From Luidia sarsii (Eukaryota > Echinodermata > Asteroidea > Paxillosida > Luidiidae), in the NCBI GenBank assembly GCA_949987565.1, contig OX465104.1:2639974-2703973 (forward strand): DNA of 64,000 bases, given 5' to 3'. Position numbers and translations under genes: made by a program. Every line of letters begins with the position of its first letter. The first letter of the stretch is position 1. Below, piece by piece: positions 8,983 through 23,900 of this stretch. Under the pieces are notes generated by a model. That model saw only the letters and a program-made list of their open reading frames with translations, did not search any database and had not been told where the DNA came from.

Positions 8983-11900
8983 ATGAGTTGGTTCGAAACG
9001 GGAGGGCTGGGCGTTTTCGCAAAGACAGCCCTGTCGACGGCGCAGAAATCCATCGACAGGGTGCTGGATATTCAGGACGAACGGGGAGGGACTGCGGGGG
9101 ACACCGATGAAAAGTCCGGGAAACGTCCGCGGTCGACCGAGACACCAGCCACAGGCCAGCGGGCAGGCAGTGCGTCTGGCACCGCCAAACCCACCCGTGG
9201 CACCCGCTCGAAAACCGGTAAGGGTTGTCCGTGGTGTGGTTTATTTTTTTTCGGTTTTCAGCCTACTGAGGCATTGGGCAATGAATGAATGATTGATGTT
9301 TACCATTTTTTGCTCCGAATTTCGTTGATTGGAACTCCGCCCACCTTTTCTGTCAAGTGTCATTTTTTTATTTTTTTTTTATCTTTGTAGTTTGTGATTG
9401 TTGACGTACTACGAGTAACTTCTCTCCTTATTCCTCCATGCTTGAACCCTTACAATTGCCCTTTTTAATTTTTTTAGGAGGTCTGGAGAAAGTAGGGTCC
9501 AAGCTTTTCAGCAGGGAAACACCTGTCGTTAACGTTTTCGCAGTGGCTGTTGTTACGGCAGTCGTCCATGTGGTTCCCTGACTTAACACTAACAGTATTT
9601 GTCAGGATGTTTAGCTCTTGGAACCAGACTATCAGCTAATAGACTGGTTCAACCAGCATGCAATGCTGACGAAATACAATCAAGTCAGGGAACCACATGG
9701 ACGACTGCCGTAACAACAGCCACTGCGTAACGTTTTTCGACTATCGCCCGACCGCCTAATTTTTTGTTAAAGGCTGATTGTAACTTGACACAAATGACAG
9801 TTATGATAGTTGCGGTAATCGCAACCATCCTCCTCCGAGGGTCGGAAACCTGAGGCAGTGAGGGTTAGTTTTCAGAATTTTTTAAACACCACTGTCCCGA
9901 AAGACCCGAAAGATTGTCCCTTTTTTTCCATGCACTATCTAAGGACATGGAATGGATGTGATCTCCAAGTCCATTGGCAATACTGAATGTGATCAGACAA
10001 CTCAGAACATCATAGGTAAAATATTTTTCCAAAAAAACTGGCAGGAACTCAGCCAGGTTCAGCATCTGAACACGGCTTAATACACACGCAGTACACAGAC
10101 TGTGTGCAGGTCATGCCCCTGTGAAGAGCAGACTTTTATCGCTCAGCATATGCTTTCATGCTATGTTCTTGTGGGTGTTTTTTTTTTTTCGTTTGCAAAG
10201 ATTTGTCACCAGTGCCGTCAGCCACCGCCAGTAAGATCCCGAGCGACGACAGCTTCTTCAGCGCATTCTTGAACGATCCCAGTCCCTCCAAGCGGGGCGG
10301 GTCGAGGCCCAAGGCGGGCGGGCCGTCGTCCCAAGCCCGTCGGACCCAGCCAGCGACGAGGCGGGAGCCGGCCGACAGCAGCCCCAGCCCGCCGCTCCAG
10401 CCGGACGAGGAGGAGGAGGAGGGGGCGGTGAGGAAACAGCCGGGCAAAGCCGGGAAAGCGCGGAAGAGTGCACCCGAGGAGGTGCTGCAGGGGAACCCGC
10501 CCTCGGACGGGATCGGGACGTGCGACGAGAGCGCGTCGGACATCGCCCTCGACGGACCGGTGGCAGCGACGACAACGAGCTACGCCAGCCAGCAGCCACT
10601 GAGCCCACTTGAGATCTCGGTGACCGACGCCGGGTCCTTGACGGGCTCCACGTCCTCCTTCGTGCCCATCTCCAAGGAGGACGTGGAGGACTACCACCCG
10701 CTGCAGGCGTCGCCGCGCTCCGCGGACGAGCTGATGAGCGTCTCGCAGACGGAGCTCCGCGGGCGCGCGACCCCGGAGGAGTTGGGCCCGGGCGGCGGCA
10801 ACGGCGACGGAGAGTCGCTGGAGACCGAAGAAGCCGCCGTCAAGGACACCGATGAGATGGACCTGGGGAGTAAGACGCGCGAGGGCTCGCCCTCGGACGC
10901 CAAGTCAGAGCACTCGGTGGAGACCAACGCCGACAGCCAGGCCACCACCTGCAGCAGCGGCAGCGACTTTGTGGTCATCCCCGAGCTGGCGGGCAGCGAG
11001 CGCTCGTCGCTCAGCAACTACGACGCCCGCGGCTCGCCCGAGGCCCAGTCGCCCAAGCACTTCTCGTCGGCCGCCTCCACGGGCAAGCGCAGCCCCGACA
11101 GCGACTTCAGCATCATCTCGGAGGGGCGGTTCCACGGGTTCCACGAGGCGGCCGACGCCCCCCGGCCCCAGAGCCCCGCCCTCCTGGACGAGACCGGGAC
11201 GGACTTCCACAGCCGGCGCGGGTCGGCCGCCTACTCGGCCGACGTGGAGTCGGAGGACCAGGACGAGAGGGAGCCCTCGGCCTCCACCGCCTCCTTCAAG
11301 GCAGCGGCGGCGGAGGGGGGCTTCGGCGCTGGCGACGAGCTGCGCGAGGGCTGCCTCACACCCACCCAGGAGGGGCGGGGAGAGGTGATCTCGAGCGAGC
11401 CGTCGCGCAGAGGGGAGGCCTTCGACATGGACGCGGCCGCCGTTCCTTGCACGGAGAAGGGAAGAGATGGAGGTAGGTTAGCCTGGGTCATTGGGGCAGC
11501 ACTTGATTCCCAGTGATTTCACTTAAACTTCAAATGTTGCGTACGCAACATTTTGTTGCGTTACTTACGGCAATATTTTGCTGCCTTTGCTAAATACTGC
11601 AGAAAAGAGCCATTGTGGTGGAAGACTTACGCAACGTTTCGTAAAAAATTGGCTACAGTGCTTCTGTGCTGTAGGCTTTCTATCCGAGGCATATAAGCGT
11701 CACGACGTATGACACTTAACCACCGTGGCTAAGCTATAAGTGCGCATGCGCGAAGCCAGGTTTTGCTGAGGCTTCCCGCATTCATTCATTCATTTATTCA
11801 TGCATTTCTCGGGTAGTTACAGGCACAAGCACGAAACAACCCTAACCCTTATCCTAATCCTAAATTCCTAACCCTAACAACCCTAACCCTGAACCTAACC

Positions 11901-14900
11901 CTAATCCTAATCCTAACTCTATCAGTAACGCTAACCCAACCCGAACTCAAACACTAACCGTAACCATAACCCTAACCGTAGCACCCTAAGCCTAACCTAC
12001 GCTGGTTTACAAAACTCGTCCTTGTATAGTCCCCACACAATTTACGGGGTACCAGCATGGCTCAACGACGGTGGTTAAGCGTCATATATCGGTCCTGTTA
12101 TATATCTCTTCTATCCTAAGCCATGTTCGCATCTTCGCACTGGACTTTTTCTTTACCGAGACCCTGGGTAACATTCTAATGGGTAAATCTTACCGGCATC
12201 CGCACTTGGATTATCGACGTAGATACATTAACTGCACCGACGGGTAAAACTTAACCGACTGACTAGTCAATACAAATGCATGAGACGTCGTGTCCGCGTT
12301 GGACTTTTCGACCCACTGTGGAAACTTCAGGCCCCAGACAATTTTTGGGAATTTCAATTTTCTCAAAAAAATTACGGGGCCTATTGGCCTAATATTTCTG
12401 CCTTTGAGAAAGGTCCTCATGGTTTTAAAAAAAATTGTCCGGCCGTGACAAATTTGGACATGATATTGATATTGGACATGATATTTCTCCCACAGTCCCC
12501 CCCCCCAAAAAAAAAAAAAAAAAAAAAAAATTAAAAAAATTAAAAATTAACAATTTGAAGACATTTTTTGAGAGTCCCAGCAGGATTTTTTTCTCAAAGA
12601 CAGAGTAGTGTCTTTCTTTGGGTCAGAATGTCACAGCATCATTTTGTTTTTCTTACGCGTAGATTTCTGATTTGAGTCTGTTAAATGAAATTCAACAGCC
12701 CAACATTTGTAAGCAGATGAGATCCTATACAGAACATCTACATACATGCGCAAGTTCTGTATGCATATAATGGATTATGTGGCCGTTAAATTTGTCGTCA
12801 ACACTCAACAAGCAGTACACTACTACTACGAGGCAACAGTCAGTGGGGAAATAAGAAAATCAAGGGCATGACGATTTAGCCTTTGCATGGGGTCCTTTTG
12901 CACTGATGGAAAAACCCCGAAAGAACATCAATCTCCCCAGGTATTGCTTTCATGGTTGAAATGGCCCATGCAGACATCACAAAGGCATTCGCTGGCAAGG
13001 TGAATTACGGTACATGAACAGAACATTCAACATCGCAGCAGGTGTCCATATTGTGATTTAAAAAAAAAAGGATTAGGTGCAAAGCGGGGCTAACTTTCAA
13101 TTCACCGATAGTTCAGAAATGAGTAAAAGGCTGTGTTTTTTTCTGGGGGTTTTGGTGTGGCTGGGGTTTTTTTCAGCAAAAGTGATGAATACAGGCATGC
13201 AACTTTTCCGCGGATCTGCGGATTTCCGCGTTTTCTTTAATTCTGCCGTAAAAAAAATAAAACATCCGAAAAAAAAGGATATTTCTTCTCCCCTAACTAT
13301 TATTTAAAACACATGCTGAGATCAGGTTAAAAACTTTGATGTTTACTTTTCATTTTGTGTCAACAAAAGTTCAATTTTCTGGGTGTATGCCTTGAAAAAG
13401 GTTAAAATCTGTCACTCAGCTTAAACTTGTCATAAGTGGTCAAAAACTGCTCGGAATGCACCACAGAGCATCTAGAATCCAAAATTTTCGGGGGCCCTTA
13501 AGTGGGCCCCAAACCCCACGCTGTAAGGGCTTCGTGCTTCGCGCTCCCAGTTTCAATCGAACATTTTCCTCTTTTTTTTTTACAATTCAACAGTTGCATG
13601 CCTGTGAATACATACCGTAGATCTCCAATCAAGACAGTGTTCCTTCATGAATCATGATGTACACATGTATGCATGCATAAAATGTGCACGCGCTGCACAT
13701 GGACAGTCCATGTGCATGCCTTTTGCACTTTGCGTTACCCAGCGTTGTCCCTGCTTCTCTGTAAAACGGCCCGGCCACCTCCTCGCTTCTTTCACGGGCC
13801 ACTTCGGGTTTTTGCCTCCGAAAACACGCCGCTTCCGAGGCAAAAACGGTTGTGAAAAATGCACATGAAAATAACTCCCGAGCATGTGCAAAGGACTGTG
13901 TTTAGCATGTATCATGAAAACATGTTTCCTCGCACGTTACTATATGTTTCTGCACGTACATCTACATGTGTTACATTACGCGCACTTATTACAGTACTTT
14001 AGACTCATTCCAGGGATGTAAGACTGTAAGACGTATTATTAATTGGTTTGCGGTGACACCATGTTTGTCATCTCTTTTGAGACTGAGTGTGGCTCTGAAA
14101 AGAGCCGGTGACTCAACGTTTCGAGCAGTGTGTACTCTGCTCGTCGTCAGGAGACTGTAAGACGTATGTAAGACGGAAATTTCAGGATTGTTTTTCTTTG
14201 GATTTCTGGAAATGTTTTTTGGTTTTTTTGGGGGGGTTTTATGACAAACTGGTATCTCAAACTGCTCAATTTTATCTGTTAAAGCCCTAAAAACTGAAGG
14301 GTGCCTGCACCCTTTCCGTGAATCTCGCAATCGCATCTCTCGGTTGCGTAAGCGCTCACTCGCAATCTTTCCCTATCCAATCTGGCCCATGGAACCTCAG
14401 CATGCATGCACGTACTGTATACATCATGTAAACCTTGCTCTGTGCTCCCAGGTACATGTACATAATACTAATAGGAGAGAGAAAACATATGTATGCTCCG
14501 AGGAAATGACTAAAAACAAAGAATCAATTGATGGAAATGAACCCTAGATATTGTGCATGTACATGATCAAACTTAAAAGCACAGCTGAAAAAAGCAGACT
14601 TCATCTACAGGGTAGTTTATGTTAAAAAATGCATTGAGGATTAACCAAAATAATGGCCCACGTGTGATTGCAGAATGGATTAAATTGCTTACCCCCCCCC
14701 CCCCCGGTAAATGCATAGAAAGTAACCCTTTTCTTTGCAATTTGTTTTCCATTATTATGTGAAATTGTACATGTATCATCTGGGGGTTTTTATTTGACAC
14801 CATCCAGTCATCTGTGTGTGTACACCGCCCTTACCCATGTAGCAGTATTTTTCATGGAAATGTGACGCACCTAGACATACATGTAAGCTGTTGTTTCAAA

Positions 14901-17900
14901 ATGTTGTGGCTATGATGTTTCAATCCTAGCAGGACCTTTCTCAAAGGCAGGGTACATGTACCTTTGAGTAAGGTCCTGCTGGGATCGAAACATCAGGCTC
15001 ACGAAATTTTGAGATTTGCATTTTGGTAATTTTAGTCAGTAAGCAGTTGGCAACATTGTTTGCATATATCACTTATTACACAGTTTCATTCATCTACTAT
15101 TTTTCAGGGTAAGAAAAAATTATGGCATAATTGAAACATGAAATTTGACAAAGTAACAGCACCAAAGACCAAACAGTACCTGGACATGGTAACACCCTCA
15201 AGAATTGCTGAATGAGAAGTTCAATGAAATTATGAGCACTGGCTCTCCAATTTTGCATAAAGTAAAAAAAGATAAATCACAAAACATATATTAATTGTAA
15301 CTTTTTTGAAACTGTTCCACAGTGTGAACAACTTTTACAGTTTTCACGCTTTTTTTTTTTTTAGAAGAACAAAAAATCAGACGAGTCTCAGTTTCAAAAG
15401 ATTTGGCCAACCTTTTGGCCAAGATTTTAGATTTACTGTAACTGGACAATGTATAAATCCTAAAGTTGGTTGTACATGTGCATGTGCCAGACTTCAAAAG
15501 TTCATCATCTACTGTCTACTAGGGCCGTTCCCACTACGAAAATAATCACGATTTGAATCGCGATTCAAAAACCTTTTTTTTTTTTTGTCGTGTCCACACA
15601 GGCCAAATAATCGCATCGCAAATAAACGCGAGCCGCTTGCGGTTAGTATGTGGTCGCGCTGCGCAAGCGGGAATGGTGGGACTCGCTGACGAATGTAAAC
15701 AAACCCTGTGCTGAACTTCCTGGCAGTAAGCTGTTGGCGGGAAATGCCATGCGCGCGCAATGCATCGTGGGCTTAAAAAAAACTAGCATGCGATTTGAGC
15801 GGAGCGTTCCCACACACATCGCGTCGCAAATAAACGCGATTATTCTAGAAAAAAAATCACTCTTAGTGGAGTCTGAATCCCGCTAATAATCACGTTTATT
15901 GTGTCCCCACACGCAAAGAAGTGGAGTTTGAATCGCGATTCAAATTGCAATCCAAATAATCGCATTTATTTGATGTAGTGGTAATGGACCGACTGTCTTA
16001 TGCTATTGCTAACCTGTTTGTACTGCATAGCTTATGAATATATTCATGTGCTGCAGACCCAGTACTAAAATGAAGTTAACAAAGGTGTTCGTTCAGTCGG
16101 AGAAACTGAGGGCAAACCTTAGTGTGCCCACTTTTTTTCAATTCTGGACACACCCAATCTATTTTTTCCAACCATTTACATGTCAATGGACTGTGCAGCA
16201 CAGAAGTGCATTCGCTAAGTGAACAATAGTTTGAGACCTTGTTTTCCCCTATTCAAAGCTCAAATGGGCAACTAGTTGAAAAATTCTCACCAAAACCAAT
16301 CTATACAGTGACAGTACATGTATGTACACACTGTGTATATGTATGTACATTGTACAAGTCCATAGTGTACGGTACTATGTGCACATGTACATGTACATGT
16401 ACCCGGTAGGCCGGTACAGTACATGTACACCTGTAGTTCTGTACACATACACATGTCATGTACTCATGTACATGTACATGTTACGTGTGAACATGTACAT
16501 GCATAATGTACATGTACAATGTACAAGACTGTGTGTGTTTACAATTTTCATGTACATGTTTATGTTTAAAAGTGCATGTAGTACAAGTCATTGTACAGTG
16601 TAAATTGACTACTGAACTTACTGGTACATTGTAAATGCTGTACACTACATATTGTAGTTTGTACATAATATTTACATGTATGTACCGTACATGTACATTG
16701 TACAATGTAGTTTTGTACATGTACTGTATGTAGTACATATGGATGTGTTACTAACATACATTACATGTACATGTAAATGATGTACATGTACATGAACATG
16801 TACTTTGTACCAGGATATGATTTGATGAGTTAGTGAACTGAGCGCTGAGTCAGCAAATCAGCATGGGCAGATGGGAATATAACTAAATGATTCATGCTCA
16901 TGTTTCATTTTTTCAATGTTAATTTAATAAGGGGAAAATTATCTTGAGACCTCAACAATACTACAGTGTATGTGCTGTCTTCTATCACTATCAGCTTCAT
17001 AAGCAAATTAAACATTCCAAAAAAGAAATCCTGCGAAGGTTTTAGCTCAAATGGTAATCTGAGAAAGTAGAAAAAGGCAAAAAAACATTACGGTTTTCTC
17101 ACCGTTGTGTAGTGTAAGAAACTTGTTATTACTCACGAGTAATAAACTATTTGTCAATGTTTAAGTGAAGAGATGTACAGCATCCCAGACCGTAAGATTT
17201 AAACATGAGGATTCTATCATGACCAAAATGTGTAAATTAGAAGGAAATCTGTGGACATCAATGTTTTCCGATCTTCCACATGTTGTATTGGGCCTATTAA
17301 GTGCTGTAGCTTACACTATCATACACAGTTCATGTATGTGCCCTGTTGAACTTTATTGTCATTAACATGGATTGTGTATTAAGGCCATGGATCCTTTAAG
17401 GTCAAATAAAAAAACAAACATGTTTCTTGTCCGTGTTTTTTTTTTAAAGGAGGAAGAGGGGACCTTTAATTGTTTAATTTTTTTTTTAATTAGTTTTCAA
17501 AAGGGCCGCCCTTTTAGAATTTCCCGCAACCATTAGTGTTTCTACCGTCCAAAGACACTTTTGAAATGAAACACAAGTTTTGCTGTTCAAGAGAACTGAA
17601 CGTATACATTATAAATTGTCATTGAGTATTGCTTTAATAATAACCGATGAATTTGTGGACTTTTTCAGTGTTTTTTTAATGCATTTTTCCAAAATCATAA
17701 CTAAATTCAGGCAACCCCCAAAAGGGAAGTAGGCAGAAATGAGAAACATGTTTTTTTTTTTTAATTCTCCTAACTGCTGATGAAACCCCCAACATACATT
17801 AGCCTTGGGCAGTTTTGGAAAAAATCAAACCCCCCCCCAAAAAACAAAATAACAGGAAAAACCGAAAAACCGCCCAAGCTTACCCCCACACCCCCATGTT

Positions 17901-20900
17901 TGTTCCTCATACAATCAGAATATGAAAAACTTTGTAACATTTTCCTCTCCCCATCCCACCCCCAGCCCCCCCCCCCCACCACAAAAAACTACAACAGCCC
18001 CAATATTCTTATTTCCAATCTTGTCGCTTTGTTGAACAGCTGGCATGTCGGATGCAAGCACAGCTGGGGTGGACATCGCCGGGGGCAACGGCGCCGATAC
18101 CTCCCAGGGTCCATTGCAAACCGAGAATTTGCTGAAGGTAAGATTTTGGATAATTTGCGATTGCTCTGACTACGAGTTAATCCCGGCAGTGAAATAATTA
18201 TAATAAAAATAAATTGCGCCAAATTGCCCCAAAAGGCCTCAAAGGGCTGAAGACAAAGATAAAAGCAAAAACAAAATTACAAAATTACAACATGCAGGGT
18301 GTTCAAGAACATTTTTGATTAAAAAGACTATTTTTGTAAAAAAATCTATACCAGCCAGTGAAAATTTGGTTTCAATGGCGATTGCATATAAGCAGATAAA
18401 ATGAAATTGTATCCAATTACTTACCGGGGGGGGGTAAGAAGAAAAGAAAAAAAACAATACCTGAAATGGAAAATAAAGCACCCTTTTGCCTGTGCACGAC
18501 AACTATGCTGTTGCCTATGCCATTGTACAGTCCATGCCCTGGGCTGGTAGACACTACATGTATATGCAGTCCCCGGGGAAACTGAAGAGGAATTTCATCT
18601 ACAGCGCCGAGATTTGACTGAAATCAATGCAGATCAATTAAACGCTCCCAAACAGCTGTGGCGCAGTTTGCAAATTCTAACCGGAAATAGATTCAGATTA
18701 TTGAAAAATTTACATGTGGGAGTCCCAACTTCAATTACCCGATATAACCAGAGGGCTTCTAGCAGGAACTTTGTCCTGCTAGGATAGATACATCAGGCCC
18801 TTTTCTTTTTCTTGATTTGCGATGTTGACCGTTCAAGACAGTCCAGCAAAGTCAGGAGCATCTATTGTTTTGTCTTTTGCAACCCTAGAAACTGGCGGAC
18901 ATGGCTCTCGTCCTACAGGCCCGCGAGGACCAGGTGTTGTCACTTAGCAACAAGAATGCCGACTTGCACGAGTCGGTCAGCATCCTCAAGAGGTAGGCCC
19001 GCCCGGCGTTGGGCGAGGACTGAGGAGTTTGCCCTGTTTGCCCGACCCTGTAGCTAGGAAAACTCTTCTGGAAAACACCGGGAAACATCCTAGACGCCGG
19101 AAAACACCCGAAGCCATGGAGGAATTCTGATATCTCCATGGTAGAACACGTAACACGTGCATGATTGCATACCAGGGACACTTTAGTAGTGTTATGTGTC
19201 TTGTGATCATGATGTTTGGGGTATTCTCTGATACATGTAGTTCATATGTTTTCCAGTAGTTTTCTGGTGTTTTCTGGTAGTACCGGCAGTTTTCCGGTAC
19301 TTTGCCAACAGTTTTCCAGTGTTTTCTGGTCGTTTACCGACAGTTTTCCATTGATTTTTCCGGGGTTTTTTTTTTTCGACATTTTTCCAGAAGGTTTCCA
19401 GTGATTTCCGATAGTTTACCAACAGTTTTCTAGTAATTTTTCCAGTGTTTTGGGGTAGTTTACCGACAGTTTTTCGGTAGGTTTTCGGTGTTTTCCATTA
19501 GTTTACCGACAGTATTCCAGTATTTTTTTGGTGTTTTCCAGTAGTTTACCGACAGTATTCCAGTAGTTTTTTTAGTGTTTTCCAGTAGTTTACCGACAGT
19601 ATTCCAGTAGTTTTTTTTAGTGTTTTTCAGTAGTTTACCGACAGTTTTCCAGTAATTTTTTAGGTGTTTTCCAACAGTTTTCCAGAAGGTTTCCAGTGTT
19701 TTCCGGTAGTTTACCCAAAGTTTACCAGTAGTTTTCCGGTAGTTAACCGACAGATTTCCAGTAATTTGCTGTTGTTTTCCCATATGTAGTGTAACCTGTC
19801 AATCCTTTTCCCCTTTACAAACACCCCTGAGAGAAAAAAAAACCAACAACAAAGACAATGTCCTTTACATTGTGAATTTGAAATTCTTTACTCTTTCAGC
19901 CAACTCCAGCAGTCGGAGGAGACCCGGGAGATGGAGATGACGGACCTGACCCAGCTGACGGAGGAGTTCACCCAGCGCATCTCCTCCATGGAGAGGAAGC
20001 TCCAGGCCTCGCAGAAGGAGCGGGACGCCCTCAAGAGGGACGCCCAGCGACTGACCAGCGAGCTGGCCAAGAGGTGGGCATGGCACCTCCCACCCACCGA
20101 CCCACCCATGTACCCATTCACCCAACCCATCCAACCTCCCACCCACCGACCCACCTATGTACCCAATCACCCAACCCATCCAACCTCCCACCCACCGACC
20201 CACCCATGTACCCAACCACCCAACCCATCCAACCTCCCACCCACCGACCCACCTATGTACCCAACCACCCAACCCATCCAACCTCCCACCCACCGACCCA
20301 CCTATGTACCCAATCACCCAACCCATCCAACCTCCCACCCACCGACCCACCCATGTACCCAATCACCCAACCCATCCAACCTCCCACCCACCGACCCACC
20401 CATGTACCCAATCACCCAACCCATCCAACCTCCCACCCTCCGACCCACCCATGTACCCAATCACCCAACCCATACAACCTCCCACCCACCGACCCACCCA
20501 TGTACCCAATCACCCAACCCATCCAACCTCCCACCCACCGAGCTACCCATGTACCCAATCACCCAACCCATCCAACCTCCCACCCACCGACCCACCCATT
20601 TACCCAACCACCCAACCCATCCAACCTCCCACCCACCGACCCACCCATGTACCCAATCACCCAACCATCCAACCTCCCACCCACCGACCCACCCATTTAC
20701 CCAACCACCCAACCCATCCAACCTCCCACCCACCGACCCAACCATTTACCCAACCATCCAACCTCCCACCCACCGACCCACCCATTTACCCAACCACCCA
20801 ACTCATCCAACCTCCCACCCACCGACCCACCCATGTACCCAATCACCAACCATCCAACCTCCCACCCACTGACCCACCCATTTACCCAATCACCCAACCC

Positions 20901-23900
20901 ATCCAACCTCCCACCCACCGACCCACCCATTTACCCAACCACCCAACCCATCCAACCTCCCACCCACCGACCCACCCATTTACCCAACCATCCAACCTCC
21001 CACCCACCGACCCACCCATTTACCCAACCACCCAACCCATCCAACCTCCCACCCACCGACCCACCCATTTACCCAATCACCAACCCATCCAACCTCCCAC
21101 CCACCGACCCACCCATTTACCCAACCACCCAACCCATCCAACCTCCCACCCACCGACCCACCCATGTACCCAATCACCCAACCCATCCAACCTCCCACCC
21201 ACCGACCCACCCATGTACCCAATCACCCAACCCATCCAACCTCCCACCCACCGACCCACCCATGTACCCAATCACCCAACCCATCCAACCTCCCACCCAA
21301 CGACCCACCCATGTACCCAATCACCGAACCCATCCAACCTCCCACCCACCGACCCACCCATTTACCCAACCACCCAACCCATCCAACCTCCCACCCACCG
21401 ACCCACCCATGTACCCAATCACCCAACCATCCAACCTCCCACCCACCGACCCACCCATTTACCCAACCACCCAACCCATCCAACCTCCCACCCACCGACC
21501 CACCCATTTACCCAATCACCCAACCCATCCAACCTCCCACCCACCGACCCACCCATTTACCCAACCACCCAACCCATCCAACCTCCCACCCACCGACCCA
21601 CCCATTTACCCAACCACCCAACCCATCCAACCTCCCACCCACCGACCCACCCATTTACCCAATCACCCAACCCATCCAACCTCCCACCCACCGACCCACC
21701 CATTTACCCAACCACCCAACCCATCCAACCTCCCACCCACCGACCCACCCATGTACCCAATCACCCAACCCATCCAACCTCCCACCCACCGACCCACCCA
21801 TTTACCCAACCACCCAACCCATCCAACCTCCCACCCACCGACCCACCCATTTACCCAATCACCCAACCCATCCAACCTCCCACCCACCGACCCACCCATT
21901 TACCCAACCACTCAACCCATCCAACCTCCCACCCACCGACCCACCCATGTACCCAATCACCCAACCATCCAACCTCCCACCCACCGACCCACCCATGTAC
22001 CCAATCACCCAACCCATCCAACCTCCCACCCACCGACCCACCCATGTACCCAATCACCCAACCCATCCAACCTCCCACCCACCGACCCACCCATGTACCC
22101 AATCACCCAACCCATCCAACCTCCCACCCACCGACCCACCCATGTACCCAATCACCCAACCCATCCAACCTCCCACCCACCGAGCTACCCATGTACCCAA
22201 TCACCCAACCCATCCAACCTCCCACCCACCGACCCACCCATTTACCCAACCACCCAACCCATCCAACCTCCCACCCACCGACCCACCCATGTACCCAATC
22301 ACCCAACCATCCAACCTCCCACCCACCGACCCACCCATTTACCCAATCACCCAACCCATCCAACCTCCCACCCACCGACCCACCCATTTACCCAACCACC
22401 CAACCCATCCAACCTCCCACCCACCGACCCACCCATTTACCCAACCACCCAACCCATCCAACCTCCCACCCACCGACCCACCCATGTACCCAATCACCCA
22501 ACCCATCCAACCTCCCACCCACCGACCCACCCATGTACCCAATCACCCAACCATCCAACCTCCCACCCACCGACCCACCCATTTACCCAACCACCCAACC
22601 CATCCAACCTCCCACCCACCGACCCACCCATTTACCCAATCACCCAACCCATCCAACCTCCCACCCACCGACCCACCCATTTACCCAACCACCCAACCCA
22701 TCCAACCTCCCACCCACCGACCCACCCATGTACCCAATCACCCAACCCATCCAACCTCCCACCCACCGACCCACCCATTTACCCAACCACCCAACCCATC
22801 CAACCTCCCACCCACCGACCCACCCATTTACCCAATCACCCAACCCATCCAACCTCCCACCCACCGACCCACCCATTTACCCAACCACTCAACCCATCCA
22901 ACCTCCCACCCACCGACCCACCCATGTACCCAATCACCCAACCATCCAACCTCCCACCCACCGACCCACCCATGTACCCAATCACCCAACCCATCCAACC
23001 TCCCACCCACCGACCCACCCATGTACCCAATCACCCAACCCATCCAACCTCCCACCCACCGACCTACCCATGTACCCAATCACCCAACCCATCCAACCTC
23101 CCACCCACCGACCCACCCATGTACCCAATCACCCAACCCATCCAACCTCCCACCCACCGAGCTACCCATGTACCCAATCACCCAACCCATCCAACCTCCC
23201 ACCCACCGACCCACCCATTTACCCAACCACCCAACCCATCCAACCTCCCACCCACCGACCCACCCATGTACCCAATCACCCAACCATCCAACCTCCCACC
23301 CACCGACCCACCCATTTACCCAATCACCCAACCCATCCAACCTCCCACCCACCGACCCACCCATTTACCCAACCACCCAACCCATCCAACCTCCCACCCA
23401 CCGACCCACCCATTTACCCAACCATCCAACCTCCCACCCACCGACCCACCCATTTACCCAACCACCCAACCCATCCAACCTCCCACCCACCGACCCACCC
23501 ATTTACCCAATCACCCAACCCATCCAACCTCCCACCCACCGACCCACCCATTTACCCAACCACCCAACCCATCCAACCTCCCACCCACCGACCCACCCAT
23601 GTACCCAATCACCCAACCCATCCAACCTCCAACCCACCGACCCACCCATTTACCCAACCACCCAACCCATCCAACCTCCCACCCACCGACCCACCCATTT
23701 ACCCAACCACCCAACCCATCCAACCTCCCACCCACCGACCCACCCATTTACCCAATCACCCAACCCATCCAACCTCCCACCCACCGACCCACCCATTTAC
23801 CCAATCACCCAACCCATCCAACCTCCCACCCATTTACCCAACCACCCAACCCATCCAACCTCCCACCCACCAACCCACCCATTTACCCAACCACCCAACC

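Noticed and set aside
10136..11491. Antisense and shifted open frames over TMF1 exon 2
   Set aside because: The GC-rich exon has few stops in any frame; only the plus frame joins the TMF1 exons.
16322..16757. Open frames on both strands in the ACATGTAC tract
   Set aside because: The palindromic repeat leaves both strands open; there is no non-repeat coding sequence.
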